A DNA stretch of 15,109 nucleotides. It comes from Christensenella sp. UBA5394. Its GTDB lineage: Bacteria > Bacillota > Clostridia > Christensenellales > CAG-138. Positions 1-7,326 of this stretch are shown here, piece after piece. Every line of letters starts with the position of its first letter. Within the stretch, counting starts at the first letter, position 1. The translations under genes and the position numbers were made by a program. The stretch covers positions 782 to 15,890 of the forward strand of contig DHOI01000031.1 in assembly GCA_002409725.1 (NCBI GenBank), given 5' to 3'. The notes beneath the pieces were generated by a model, which saw nothing but the letters and a program-made list of their open reading frames with translations, made no database searches and had not been told where the DNA came from.

Positions 1-57
1 GCAGCCGCGCTAAGCGCTCAAAAATATGATAAGTTTGGCGGTTCAATGCCGTCATGA
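1..57 (+). CDS. 3' end of an unidentified upstream gene (partial)
   Basis: Frame 1 is open from the first base to a TGA at 55-57 and encodes 18 residues ending KYDKFGGSMPS. The other two plus-strand frames hit a stop within the first 30 bases. The stop lies 19 nt before the chosen start of the ABC transporter gene, and that gene's ribosome binding site follows directly, which is the spacing expected inside an operon. Exporters of this type often follow a MarR-family regulator, but the tail is too short to identify any family. It could also be non-coding sequence that is open by chance. Confidence 0.35.
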   Translation, partial: AAALSAQKYDKFGGSMPS

Positions 58-76
58 TAGGAGCAGAAGGAACGGA

Positions 77-1816
77 ATGTGGAAGGTTCTGATAAAAAGC
101 ATACGGGAATATAAAAAGCCCTCCCTGCTGGCCCCGGCGTACGTATCGCTGGAGGTGGTGATCGAGTGCATCATTCCCTTCATTACAGCCCAGCTCGTTA
201 ACCAGATCAAGGCGGGCTGCGGCATCGAGGTCATTTTGAAATACGGCTTGCTGCTGCTGGTCATGGCCAGCTTCTCGCTCACCTTCGGCCGGCTGGCCGG
301 CACGGCCTGCGCTACGGCTTCCAGCGGCTTTGCGCGCAACCTTCGCAAGGACATGTTTTATAGCATTCAGTCCTTTTCCTTTGAGAATATCGATAAATTC
401 TCCTCGTCCTCCCTGGTCACCCGCCTGACTACGGATGTGACCAACGTGCAGCACGCCTATATGATGATCATCCGCACAGCCATCCGGAGCCCCTTGATGC
501 TCACTTTCGCCATCATCATGGCCTTTATCATGGGGGGCAGGCTGGCGTTCATCTTCGTGGTGGTGATCCCCGTGCTGGGCATCAGCCTGTTTTTCATAAT
601 CCGCAAGGTCTTCCCCATCTTTAAGCGGGTCTTTCGTAAGTATGACGCCCTCAATAGCTCCATCCAGGAGAATATTCAGGGTATCCGCGTGGTCAAATCC
701 TTTGTGCGGGAAGACTACGAAAAGCAAAAGTTCAACCAGGCCGCCGAGGATGTGCGGCTGGAGTTCACCAGGGCGGAAAAAATCCTGGCCTTCAACGGCC
801 CCATCATGCAGTTCTGCCTCTATGTGAACATGGTGTTCATCCTCACCCTGGGCTCCTACACCATCATCACCACGCAGGGGCTCAACTTCAACGTGGGCCA
901 GCTTTCCTCGCTGCTGGTCTACGGCTTCCAAACGCTGATGAGCCTAATGATGCTCTCGATGGTCTTCGTGATGATCACCATCGCAGATGAATCCGCCCGC
1001 CGCATCGTGGAGGTGCTCTCGGAAAGCAGCACCCTCACCAACCCGGAGCGCCCCGTTTATGAGGTAAAGGACGGCTCTATCGATTTTGAGGGCGTGAGCT
1101 TCCGCTACAGCGAAACGGCGGAGCGCATGGCTTTGCAAAATATCGACCTACATATCGCCTCCGGCGAGACCATCGGCATCCTGGGCGGTACGGGTTCCTC
1201 GAAATCCACCCTCGTGCAGCTCATCCCCCGCCTCTACGATGCCACGGAGGGCGTGGTCAAAGTAGGCGGCTTGGATGTGCGCGCCTACGATATCGAGGCT
1301 CTGCGCAACCAGGTATCCATGGTGCTGCAAAACAACCTGCTCTTCTCCGGCACTATCAAGGAAAACCTAGCCTGGGGCAACCCAGAGGCTACGGGCGACG
1401 AGCTGCGGGAGGCTTGCAGGCTTGCCCAGGCGGATGATTTCATCTCGCAATTCCCCAATGGCTACGATACCCGTATCGAGCAGGGCGGCACCAACGTATC
1501 CGGCGGGCAGAAGCAGCGCCTGTGCATTGCCCGCGCGCTGCTTAAAAAACCGAAAATCCTCATATTGGATGATTCCACCAGCGCCGTGGATACCCAAACG
1601 GACGCCAACATCCGCAAGGCTTTGCGGGCCTACATTCCGGATACTACCAAGATCATCATCGCCCAGCGCGTAGCATCTGTACAGGATGCGGATCGCATCA
1701 TCCTCATGGACAAGGGCGGCATCGCTGCCATTGGCGCCCATGCGGAGCTTTTGCAGCATAACGCGATCTACCGCGAGGTTTATGAATCTCAGAACAAGGC
1801 AGGTGAGAAGCAATGA
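77..1816 (+). CDS. Heterodimeric ABC exporter, half-transporter with degenerate nucleotide-binding site
   Basis: This is a 579-residue half-transporter: a six-helix type-1 exporter membrane domain (about residues 15-315) followed by a nucleotide-binding domain. Visible motifs are Walker A at 370-377 (GGTGSSKS, with Ser375 replacing the usual Gly before Lys376), an intact signature VSGGQ at 474-478, and Walker B Asp498. Asp499 stands where the catalytic Glu should be, and Gln530 replaces the switch His (IAQR instead of IAHR). Loss of both Glu and His marks the degenerate ATP site of a heterodimeric exporter of the TM287/288 type, and the partner is the overlapping downstream gene. The start at 77 has AGAAGG at 65-70 six bases upstream. 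The earlier ATG at 26 would overlap the preceding frame and add 17 non-hydrophobic residues. The substrate is unknown; such pairs are often annotated as multidrug or lipid exporters. Confidence 0.93.
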   Translation: MWKVLIKSIREYKKPSLLAPAYVSLEVVIECIIPFITAQLVNQIKAGCGIEVILKYGLLLLVMASFSLTFGRLAGTACATASSGFARNLRKDMFYSIQSFSFENIDKFSSSSLVTRLTTDVTNVQHAYMMIIRTAIRSPLMLTFAIIMAFIMGGRLAFIFVVVIPVLGISLFFIIRKVFPIFKRVFRKYDALNSSIQENIQGIRVVKSFVREDYEKQKFNQAAEDVRLEFTRAEKILAFNGPIMQFCLYVNMVFILTLGSYTIITTQGLNFNVGQLSSLLVYGFQTLMSLMMLSMVFVMITIADESARRIVEVLSESSTLTNPERPVYEVKDGSIDFEGVSFRYSETAERMALQNIDLHIASGETIGILGGTGSSKSTLVQLIPRLYDATEGVVKVGGLDVRAYDIEALRNQVSMVLQNNLLFSGTIKENLAWGNPEATGDELREACRLAQADDFISQFPNGYDTRIEQGGTNVSGGQKQRLCIARALLKKPKILILDDSTSAVDTQTDANIRKALRAYIPDTTKIIIAQRVASVQDADRIILMDKGGIAAIGAHAELLQHNAIYREVYESQNKAGEKQ

Positions 1817-3696
1817 GGCCTATGTATAAAAAAGGAACCGTCAAGCGGCTGCTCTCCATGCTGTTTGCCTTTTACCCGGTGGCGCTGCCGCTGGTGCTTA
1901 TCTGCATCGTGTTTTCGGCTGCCGTTTCGGCCATCCCCTCGATTTTTATGCAGAATGTCATCGCCGTGCTCGAGCAGAACCAGGGCGGCGATTGGGCAAC
2001 CGTGGGGCCGCAGATCTTCCGGCTGGTAGCCATCCTCGCCTGTTTCTATGTGCTGGCCCTTATTTCCTCCTTCACCTACAACCGGGCGATGGCGGTCATC
2101 ACCCAGGGCTCGCTCAAAAAGATGCGCGAGAAGCTCTTCTATAAAATGGAGAGCCTGCCCATCCGCTTCTTTGATACGCACCCCCACGGCGATATCATGA
2201 GCCACTATACCAACGATATCGACACCCTGCGCCAGCTCATCTCCCAGAGCCTGCCCCAGCTTTTGATCTCGGGCGTCACGGTGCTCACGCTTTTGAGCAT
2301 CATGCTCTATTTCAGCGTATGGATGGCCCTTGTGGTGCTTTGCGGCGTATCCTTCATGCTGGTAGTGGTAAAAAAGATCGGCGGAAATTCCGCCAAGTAT
2401 TTCATGCGCCAGCAGCAGGCCCTGGGTAAGACCGAGGGATACGTCCAGGAAATGATGAACGGCCAGAAGGTGGTTAAGGTCTTCTGCCATGAGGAAGAGA
2501 GCAAAGCGGGCTTTGACGCCGTGAATGACGAGTTGTTCAAGGATTCGGAGCAGGCGCACACCTTTGCCAACATCTTGGCCCCCATCCTCAACAACATCGG
2601 CAATCTTATCTACGTTACGGTGGCTATGGCCGGCGGCCTCTTCCTGCTGACCAAGGCGCAGAACCTCAGCCTTTCGGGCCTGGGCTTCAGCATCAGCATC
2701 GTGGTGCCCTTTTTGAACATGACGCGCCAGTTCTCGGGCAACATCAACCAGGTGTCCCAGCAGCTTAACGCTGTAATCATGGGCCTCGCCGGGGCGGATC
2801 GCATCTTTACACTACTCGATGAAGCGTCCGAGGAAGATAACGGCCTCGTTACCCTCGTCAACGCCAAAGAGGAAAACGGCGTGCTGGTTGAATGCGCCGA
2901 GCATACCGGTCTTTGGGCCTGGAAACAGCCCCTCCGTGAGGGCGGCGTGCGCTACACCAAGCTCTGTGGCGACGTGCGCCTGCAGGAGGTGGATTTTGCC
3001 TACGAGGAAGGTAAGCCGGTGCTGCACGATATCACCCTCTTTGCCGAGCCCGGCCAGAAGGTGGCCTTCGTGGGCGCGACCGGCGCGGGCAAAACCACCA
3101 TCACCAATTTGCTCAACCGCTTTTATGACATTGCAGACGGCAAGATCCGTTACGACGGCATCAACATCAACAAGATCAAAAAGGCGGATCTGCGCCGCGC
3201 CATCGGCATGGTGCTGCAGGATACCAACCTCTTTACCGGCACGGTGCTCGATAATATCCGCTACGGAAATTTAAAAGCCACGGATAAAGCCTGCATCGCC
3301 GCCGCGCAGCTTGCGGGCGCGCATGATTTCATCACCCGCCTGCCCGAAGGCTATCAGACCATGCTTTTAAGCAACGGCAGCAACCTCTCCCAGGGGCAGC
3401 GCCAGCTGCTTGCCATCGCCCGGGCGGCCGTGGCCGATCCGCCGGTGATGATCCTGGACGAGGCAACTTCATCCATCGATACCCGCACCGAGGCCATCGT
3501 GCAGCGCGGTATGGACGCGCTGATGAAGGGCCGCACCGTGTTCGTGATCGCCCACCGCCTCTCCACCGTGCAGAACTCCGACGTGATCATGGTGCTCGAG
3601 CATGGCCGCATCATCGAGCGCGGCAGCCACCAGCGCCTGATCGAGCAACAGGGCAAATATTACCAGCTCTATACCGGCGCGTTTGAGCTCGAATAA
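1813..3696 (+). CDS. Heterodimeric ABC exporter, half-transporter with catalytic Walker B and non-canonical signature
   Basis: This 627-residue partner subunit has a membrane domain in the first ~325 residues and a C-terminal ATPase domain. It carries Walker A 421-428 (GATGAGKT), Walker B with Asp549 and catalytic Glu550, and switch His581. The signature is LSQGQ (525-529) rather than LSGGQ. In a head-to-tail dimer this altered signature completes the degenerate site with the Walker motifs of the first subunit. The intact Walker and His motifs here pair with the first subunit's good VSGGQ to form the single hydrolytic site. The two subunits therefore match each other. About 40 extra residues (roughly 342-383) sit between the last helix and the ATPase domain. 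The start ATG overlaps the previous stop as ATGA, with GGTGAG upstream, indicating translational coupling and equal stoichiometry. A terminator follows directly. Confidence 0.93.
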   Translation: MRPMYKKGTVKRLLSMLFAFYPVALPLVLICIVFSAAVSAIPSIFMQNVIAVLEQNQGGDWATVGPQIFRLVAILACFYVLALISSFTYNRAMAVITQGSLKKMREKLFYKMESLPIRFFDTHPHGDIMSHYTNDIDTLRQLISQSLPQLLISGVTVLTLLSIMLYFSVWMALVVLCGVSFMLVVVKKIGGNSAKYFMRQQQALGKTEGYVQEMMNGQKVVKVFCHEEESKAGFDAVNDELFKDSEQAHTFANILAPILNNIGNLIYVTVAMAGGLFLLTKAQNLSLSGLGFSISIVVPFLNMTRQFSGNINQVSQQLNAVIMGLAGADRIFTLLDEASEEDNGLVTLVNAKEENGVLVECAEHTGLWAWKQPLREGGVRYTKLCGDVRLQEVDFAYEEGKPVLHDITLFAEPGQKVAFVGATGAGKTTITNLLNRFYDIADGKIRYDGININKIKKADLRRAIGMVLQDTNLFTGTVLDNIRYGNLKATDKACIAAAQLAGAHDFITRLPEGYQTMLLSNGSNLSQGQRQLLAIARAAVADPPVMILDEATSSIDTRTEAIVQRGMDALMKGRTVFVIAHRLSTVQNSDVIMVLEHGRIIERGSHQRLIEQQGKYYQLYTGAFELE

Positions 3697-3703
3697 ATAT
3701 ACC

Positions 3704-3758
3704 GCAAAAACAGCCTTGGGGTCAGTTCACTTCCGCACCCGGGGCAGTTTTTGCTTTT
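3704..3758 (+). terminator. Rho-independent terminator of the ABC exporter operon
   Basis: Arms 3704-3715 and 3743-3754 pair over 12 bp with one A-A mismatch (3712/3746). The helix continues inward through two G-T wobbles and three G-C pairs to 3720/3738. The 3' arm carries TTTTTGC and is followed by TTTT at 3755-3758. It lies 8 bases after the stop of the second ABC gene. The A-rich 5' arm gives a T-run on the other strand, but no minus-strand gene ends here. Confidence 0.75.
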
Positions 3759-3770
3759 GACCGTACGGCC

Positions 3771-3799
3771 TTGACGCGAACGCCGCCTTGCGGTATGGT
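3771..3799 (+). promoter_or_regulatory. Candidate sigma-A promoter for the DeoR-family regulator
   Basis: TTGACG (3771-3776) and TATGGT (3794-3799) are separated by exactly 17 bases. This lies between the terminator of the ABC operon and the regulator start at 3831, so the regulator is probably its own unit. The -35 matches consensus in five of six positions and the -10 in four of six. Confidence 0.55.
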
Positions 3800-3830
3800 T
3801 ATGGAGATGTAAAAATAGGATGGAAACGAT

Positions 3831-4592
3831 ATGGCAAGGCACCGCATAGAGGACGTACGCAAATACATCGACCTGCACGGCGAGGCTTCCGTAGAGGATC
3901 TCGTGGAGCTTTGCGGCGGCTGCTCCAAAATGACCATCTGGCGCTATTTGCAGCAACTGGAAGAGGAGGGCGCCATCCGCCGCATCCGGGGCGGGGCCAT
4001 CTCCAACAATGTGCGGGGGGATATGGAGGGCCTCTATTCCCAGCGCATGTATGAAAACACCGAGGCCAAGCGCCGCATCGCCGGGGCCGCCCTGCCCTAT
4101 TTGGAGCCGCAATGTTCCATCTTTCTCGATGCGGGCAGCACCATCATGAGCCTGGTCAAGCAGCTGCCGAATCTGCGCTATACCATCGTCACCAGCGGCA
4201 CCAACATCGCCATCGAGCTTTCCCAGCGCTATGATATGAGCGTTTCCTGCGTGGGCGGCCAGATCAGCGGCTCCACCCTCTCCCTCTCAGGCCCCCAGGC
4301 CGAAGCCTTCTTGGATACGGTTAACATAGATACGGCCGTTCTTTCCGCCTCCGGCTATTCGCAAAAAGGGGGCTTTAGCATCGGCTCCTATACGGAGAGC
4401 CTGCTCAAGCGCCGCGCCATCGAAAAGGCGGGCCGGGTGATCCTGCTGATGGATAGGTCCAAGCTGGAGCGCACCCTGCCCTTCACCTTCGCTACCCTTG
4501 CGGATATCCACGTGCTCATCTGCGACGGCCCCCTGCCCGAGTCCCTTTTGGCCGAGGCCAGAGAACAGGGCGTAGAGGTCGTGGTGGTATAG
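3831..4592 (+). CDS. DeoR-family transcriptional regulator
   Basis: This 253-residue protein has the standard size and layout of the family. An N-terminal winged helix-turn-helix spans about residues 5-56 and ends in the family's RIRGGA wing. A C-terminal sugar-phosphate-sensing domain follows, with DAGST at 100-104, an SGT motif, a VGG motif and DRSK at 208-211 (Asp208, Lys211). Family members usually repress sugar-catabolic genes and are released by a phosphorylated sugar. The recognition helix reads TIWRYL (35-40) where most members have TIRRDL, so its DNA target may be unusual. AGGATGG (3817-3823) lies seven bases before the ATG. The gene stands alone between a terminator and a convergent operon, so its targets cannot be read from context. 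The uronate genes about 8 kb away are possible targets, but this is only a guess. Confidence 0.9.
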   Translation: MARHRIEDVRKYIDLHGEASVEDLVELCGGCSKMTIWRYLQQLEEEGAIRRIRGGAISNNVRGDMEGLYSQRMYENTEAKRRIAGAALPYLEPQCSIFLDAGSTIMSLVKQLPNLRYTIVTSGTNIAIELSQRYDMSVSCVGGQISGSTLSLSGPQAEAFLDTVNIDTAVLSASGYSQKGGFSIGSYTESLLKRRAIEKAGRVILLMDRSKLERTLPFTFATLADIHVLICDGPLPESLLAEAREQGVEVVVV

Positions 4593-4693
4593 TCTTACAC
4601 GGGCGAGGGGCCCCAGGGCTCGGCGTCCATATCTTCTTCGTTTATTGCATTGAAAGAACGGCCAGGCGGCCCCCGCCCTGCCTTATATGAAAA

Positions 4694-4734
4694 GAACAGG
4701 CCCCGGCGCATATCGGATGCGCCGGGGCCTGTTC
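4694..4734 (-). terminator. Terminator between the regulator gene and the convergent dehydrogenase operon
   Basis: A perfect 18-bp GC-rich stem (4694-4711 with 4717-4734) closes a five-base loop. Read on the minus strand, the stem is followed by TTTTCATATAA, a usable T-run just after the E1 gene stop. On the plus strand it is followed by GTGTTTGT, a weaker tail. The same hairpin may still also stop transcription from the DeoR-family gene ending at 4592. No other clear terminator for that gene is seen between 4593 and 4693. Confidence 0.8.
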
Positions 4735-4747
4735 GTGTTTGTACGGG

Positions 4748-7213
4748 TCAAATGCCGCGCTTGTTCTCTCGTATTTGCTCGAGCTCTGTGCAGTTGTGGC
4801 CGCATACATGGCCGGGCAGGGGCAGGATGCGCTGGTGGATGGCGTCCACCATCCAGGCGGGCTGCGGGAAGAAGGCGTTCTCCAGCTCGTGGGCGGGCGT
4901 AATCCAATTCTTGGCCCCTACAACCACCGGCGGCGCATCCAAGTCGTCAAAGCAGAGCTCCGCGATGTTGGAAGCGAGGTTGCGCATGAAGCTGTTGCGC
5001 TCGCAGGCGTCGCCCGTGATAATGATGCGGCCCGTCTTCTTTACGGATTCCATCACCAGGGTATAATCGAAGGGTACGATAGAGCGCGCGTCGATCACCT
5101 CTGCGCTCACGCCGTATTTCTCTTGCAGGATATCCGCAGCCTGCAGGGCGCGATAAAGCGTTGCGCCAATGGAGAGGATGCTTACGTCGCTGCCGGGGCG
5201 CTTGATATCCGGCGCGCCGAAGGGGATCTCGTATTCCTCCGTGGGCACGCCGCCTTGGTGGAATTGCTCCGCAACATCGTAAATGCGCTGGCTTTCGAGG
5301 AAGATCACCGGATCCGTGCCGTTGAGGGCGGCTTGCATCAGGCCCTTGGCGTCATAGGGCGTGGCCGGGAAAACCACCTTGAGGCCCGGTACATGGGCGC
5401 AGAGGGCGCTCCAATCCTGGCTGTGCTGCGCGCCGTATTTGGAGCCCACGCTCATGCGCAGCACCACCGGCATCTTGAGCATGCCCGCGCTCATGGCCTG
5501 CCATTTAGAGAGCTGGTTGAACACTTCGTCCCCTGCGCGGCCCAGAAAATCGCAATACATCAGCTCGGCCACGGCCCGGCCGCCGCTCATGCCGTAGCCC
5601 ACCGCGGCGCCTACGATAGCCGCCTCGGCGATGGGGCTGTTGAAGAGGCGGTGGTAGGGTACGGCCTCGGTCATGCCGCGATAGACGGCAAACGCGCCGC
5701 CCCAATCCCGCACATCCTCGCCAAAGCTGACGAGCGTGGGGTCTTCATAATATTTGTTGATGATAGGCTCGGCGATGGCGTCGCGATATTGATACACGCG
5801 GGCCTTGGCTATGGGCTTGCCGTTTTCATCGAAGGCGAAGCGGCTCTTCTTGGCGATCTGCTGCACGCGGGGGCATTCCTCCTTGGGAAGGAGCATTTCG
5901 CTGGGTCTACTCGTATCCATAGAGCGGATGGTCTGATTGGAGAACATCAAATCGCCGATGAAATCCTTCTCGTTGCCGAAGATATCGATGCGCGGGGATA
6001 CCGCGTCGTCAATGGAGAGTTTAAGGTTGCGCAGCATATCCGCCGCCACCTTTTCCCGGATAGCATCCAGCTCATTCTCTCCGCAGACCCCGGCCTCCAC
6101 CAGCTGCGCGCCAAAGGCGCGGATGGAATCCTGTGCCTCCCAGGCTTCGATCTCCTCCTTGGTGCGGTAGCTGGAAGAATCGGAGGGGCTGTGGCCGCTG
6201 ATGCGGTAGGTCACCACATCCAGCAGCACCGGGCCCTCGGCCTTGGCCACGGGCAGCTTGCGGCTGTAGGCGTCGATCACGGCCAGGGGGTTGTAGCCGT
6301 CCACCCGCTCCGCGTGCAACGCGCCCGGCTCCATACCGGCGGCGATGCGGGCCACCATGTCGTAGCCCATGGTCTCGCCCCGGGTCTGGCCGCCCATGCC
6401 GTAGAAATTATCGTTGATGTTAAAGATGATGGGCAGGGCCCGCTTGCCCTCGGGCCAGAGGCTCTTGATCTGGTCCATCGTGGCCATCATGAAGCCCTCC
6501 CACACAGGGCCGCAGGCAATGGCCCCGTCGCCAATGTTGCAGACGACCACGCCCTTCTTCGCGTTGCACAGCTTATAGAGCGCCGCACCCACGGAGACTG
6601 TGCCGCTGCCGCCCACGATGGCATTGTTGGGATAGATGCCCAGGGGGGTGAAGAAGGCGTGCATGGAGCCGCCCAGGCCCTTGTTGAAGCCGTTCTCCCG
6701 GGCAAAGGTTTCACACATCATGCCATAGAGCAAAAAATCCACGCCCTGTTCGCGGATAGACTTCGTGCCATCCTTCACCACGACGTAGGTTTTGCCGCCG
6801 AAGAATTCCTCCATCACCTTTTGCAAGGCTTCCTCCTCCATCACCTCAATGGATCTGAGGCCCTTGGCCAGGATCTCGCCATGGCTACGGTGGGAGCCAA
6901 AGGTATAATCATCCGGCGTGAGGTGATAGGCCGCGCCCACGTAGGCTGCCTCCTGGCCAATGCCCAGATGGGCCGGGCCGGGGTGATTGTAGGCCATGCC
7001 CTGGTATTCGCCGGTGGTCTTGATGAGGTTAAGCATGGTCTCAAACTCGTGGATGTAGCACATATCCCTGTAAATGTTCAGGAACTCGCCCTTGGTGAAA
7101 TTCGCCTTTTCATCCGCCACGGTTTTTTGGTATTGGTTTACTGGGATCACGGGGAAGGTGATAGAGCCGGGCGCTCGCACAGCCTGCGGGTCTATAAACA
7201 ACGATTTGGGCAT
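4748..7213 (-). CDS. 2-oxoacid dehydrogenase E1, fused alpha and beta subunits (TPP-dependent)
   Basis: An 821-residue protein joining the two E1 subunits that most bacteria encode separately. The alpha part (about 40-410) has the active-site SHRSHG (107-112, His108 and His111). Its thiamine diphosphate motif runs from GDG (228-230) to NDN (267-269), and a GHSPSD loop lies near 340-345. A linker of roughly 60 residues leads to the beta part from about 470, with SFGEDV (497-501) and a transketolase C-terminal domain near the end. E1 decarboxylates a 2-oxoacid and passes the acyl group to the lipoyl arm of E2. About 60 residues (119-179) separate LAKG from GLGGSMH, more than in ordinary E1 alpha chains. 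The chosen ATG has AAGGAG (7221-7226) seven bases upstream. The longer reading to 7282 adds 23 residues that do not resemble E1. It is the last gene of the operon, 113 bp after E3. The substrate is undecided: pyruvate, acetoin or branched-chain oxoacids. Confidence 0.9.
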   Translation of the reverse strand: MPKSLFIDPQAVRAPGSITFPVIPVNQYQKTVADEKANFTKGEFLNIYRDMCYIHEFETMLNLIKTTGEYQGMAYNHPGPAHLGIGQEAAYVGAAYHLTPDDYTFGSHRSHGEILAKGLRSIEVMEEEALQKVMEEFFGGKTYVVVKDGTKSIREQGVDFLLYGMMCETFARENGFNKGLGGSMHAFFTPLGIYPNNAIVGGSGTVSVGAALYKLCNAKKGVVVCNIGDGAIACGPVWEGFMMATMDQIKSLWPEGKRALPIIFNINDNFYGMGGQTRGETMGYDMVARIAAGMEPGALHAERVDGYNPLAVIDAYSRKLPVAKAEGPVLLDVVTYRISGHSPSDSSSYRTKEEIEAWEAQDSIRAFGAQLVEAGVCGENELDAIREKVAADMLRNLKLSIDDAVSPRIDIFGNEKDFIGDLMFSNQTIRSMDTSRPSEMLLPKEECPRVQQIAKKSRFAFDENGKPIAKARVYQYRDAIAEPIINKYYEDPTLVSFGEDVRDWGGAFAVYRGMTEAVPYHRLFNSPIAEAAIVGAAVGYGMSGGRAVAELMYCDFLGRAGDEVFNQLSKWQAMSAGMLKMPVVLRMSVGSKYGAQHSQDWSALCAHVPGLKVVFPATPYDAKGLMQAALNGTDPVIFLESQRIYDVAEQFHQGGVPTEEYEIPFGAPDIKRPGSDVSILSIGATLYRALQAADILQEKYGVSAEVIDARSIVPFDYTLVMESVKKTGRIIITGDACERNSFMRNLASNIAELCFDDLDAPPVVVGAKNWITPAHELENAFFPQPAWMVDAIHQRILPLPGHVCGHNCTELEQIRENKRGI

Positions 7214-7326
7214 GATCTTTCTCCTTATTTTAATTGATGCGGCTTGACTGACCATTTCATACGAATGAGCGATTAAAAGCATTGTATAGCGGTGAAGAAT
7301 TTTTTGGAGTTAAGCGCGAATTTGTA

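Noticed and set aside
26..76. Earlier ATG of the first ABC gene
   Set aside because: It would overlap the preceding open frame by 32 nt and add a polar 17-residue extension. The ATG at 77 has a properly spaced Shine-Dalgarno sequence.
1789..2559. A 256-codon minus-strand open frame inside the ABC exporter
   Set aside because: It is antisense to the second half-transporter, has His/Gly/Asp-rich low-information sequence and no ribosome binding site context.
3699..3796. 9-bp inverted pair ATACCGCAA/TTGCGGTAT flanking the intergenic region before the regulator gene
   Set aside because: The arms are about 80 bases apart, the left arm lies in the terminator foot, and a 9-bp match within this length is not very unlikely by chance. 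It is noted only because the right arm overlaps the -10.
4739..7237. An 832-codon open frame on the plus strand opposite the E1 gene
   Set aside because: It is antisense to a protein with clear E1 motifs. Its translation is rich in His/Arg/Gly/Ala low-information sequence with no recognisable motif, as expected from GC-biased codon use on the other strand.
7214..7326. Possible internal promoter between E3 and E1
   Set aside because: TATACA/TACAAT-like boxes occur on the minus strand, but no -35 element sits at acceptable spacing. The gap is more simply a long operon spacer.
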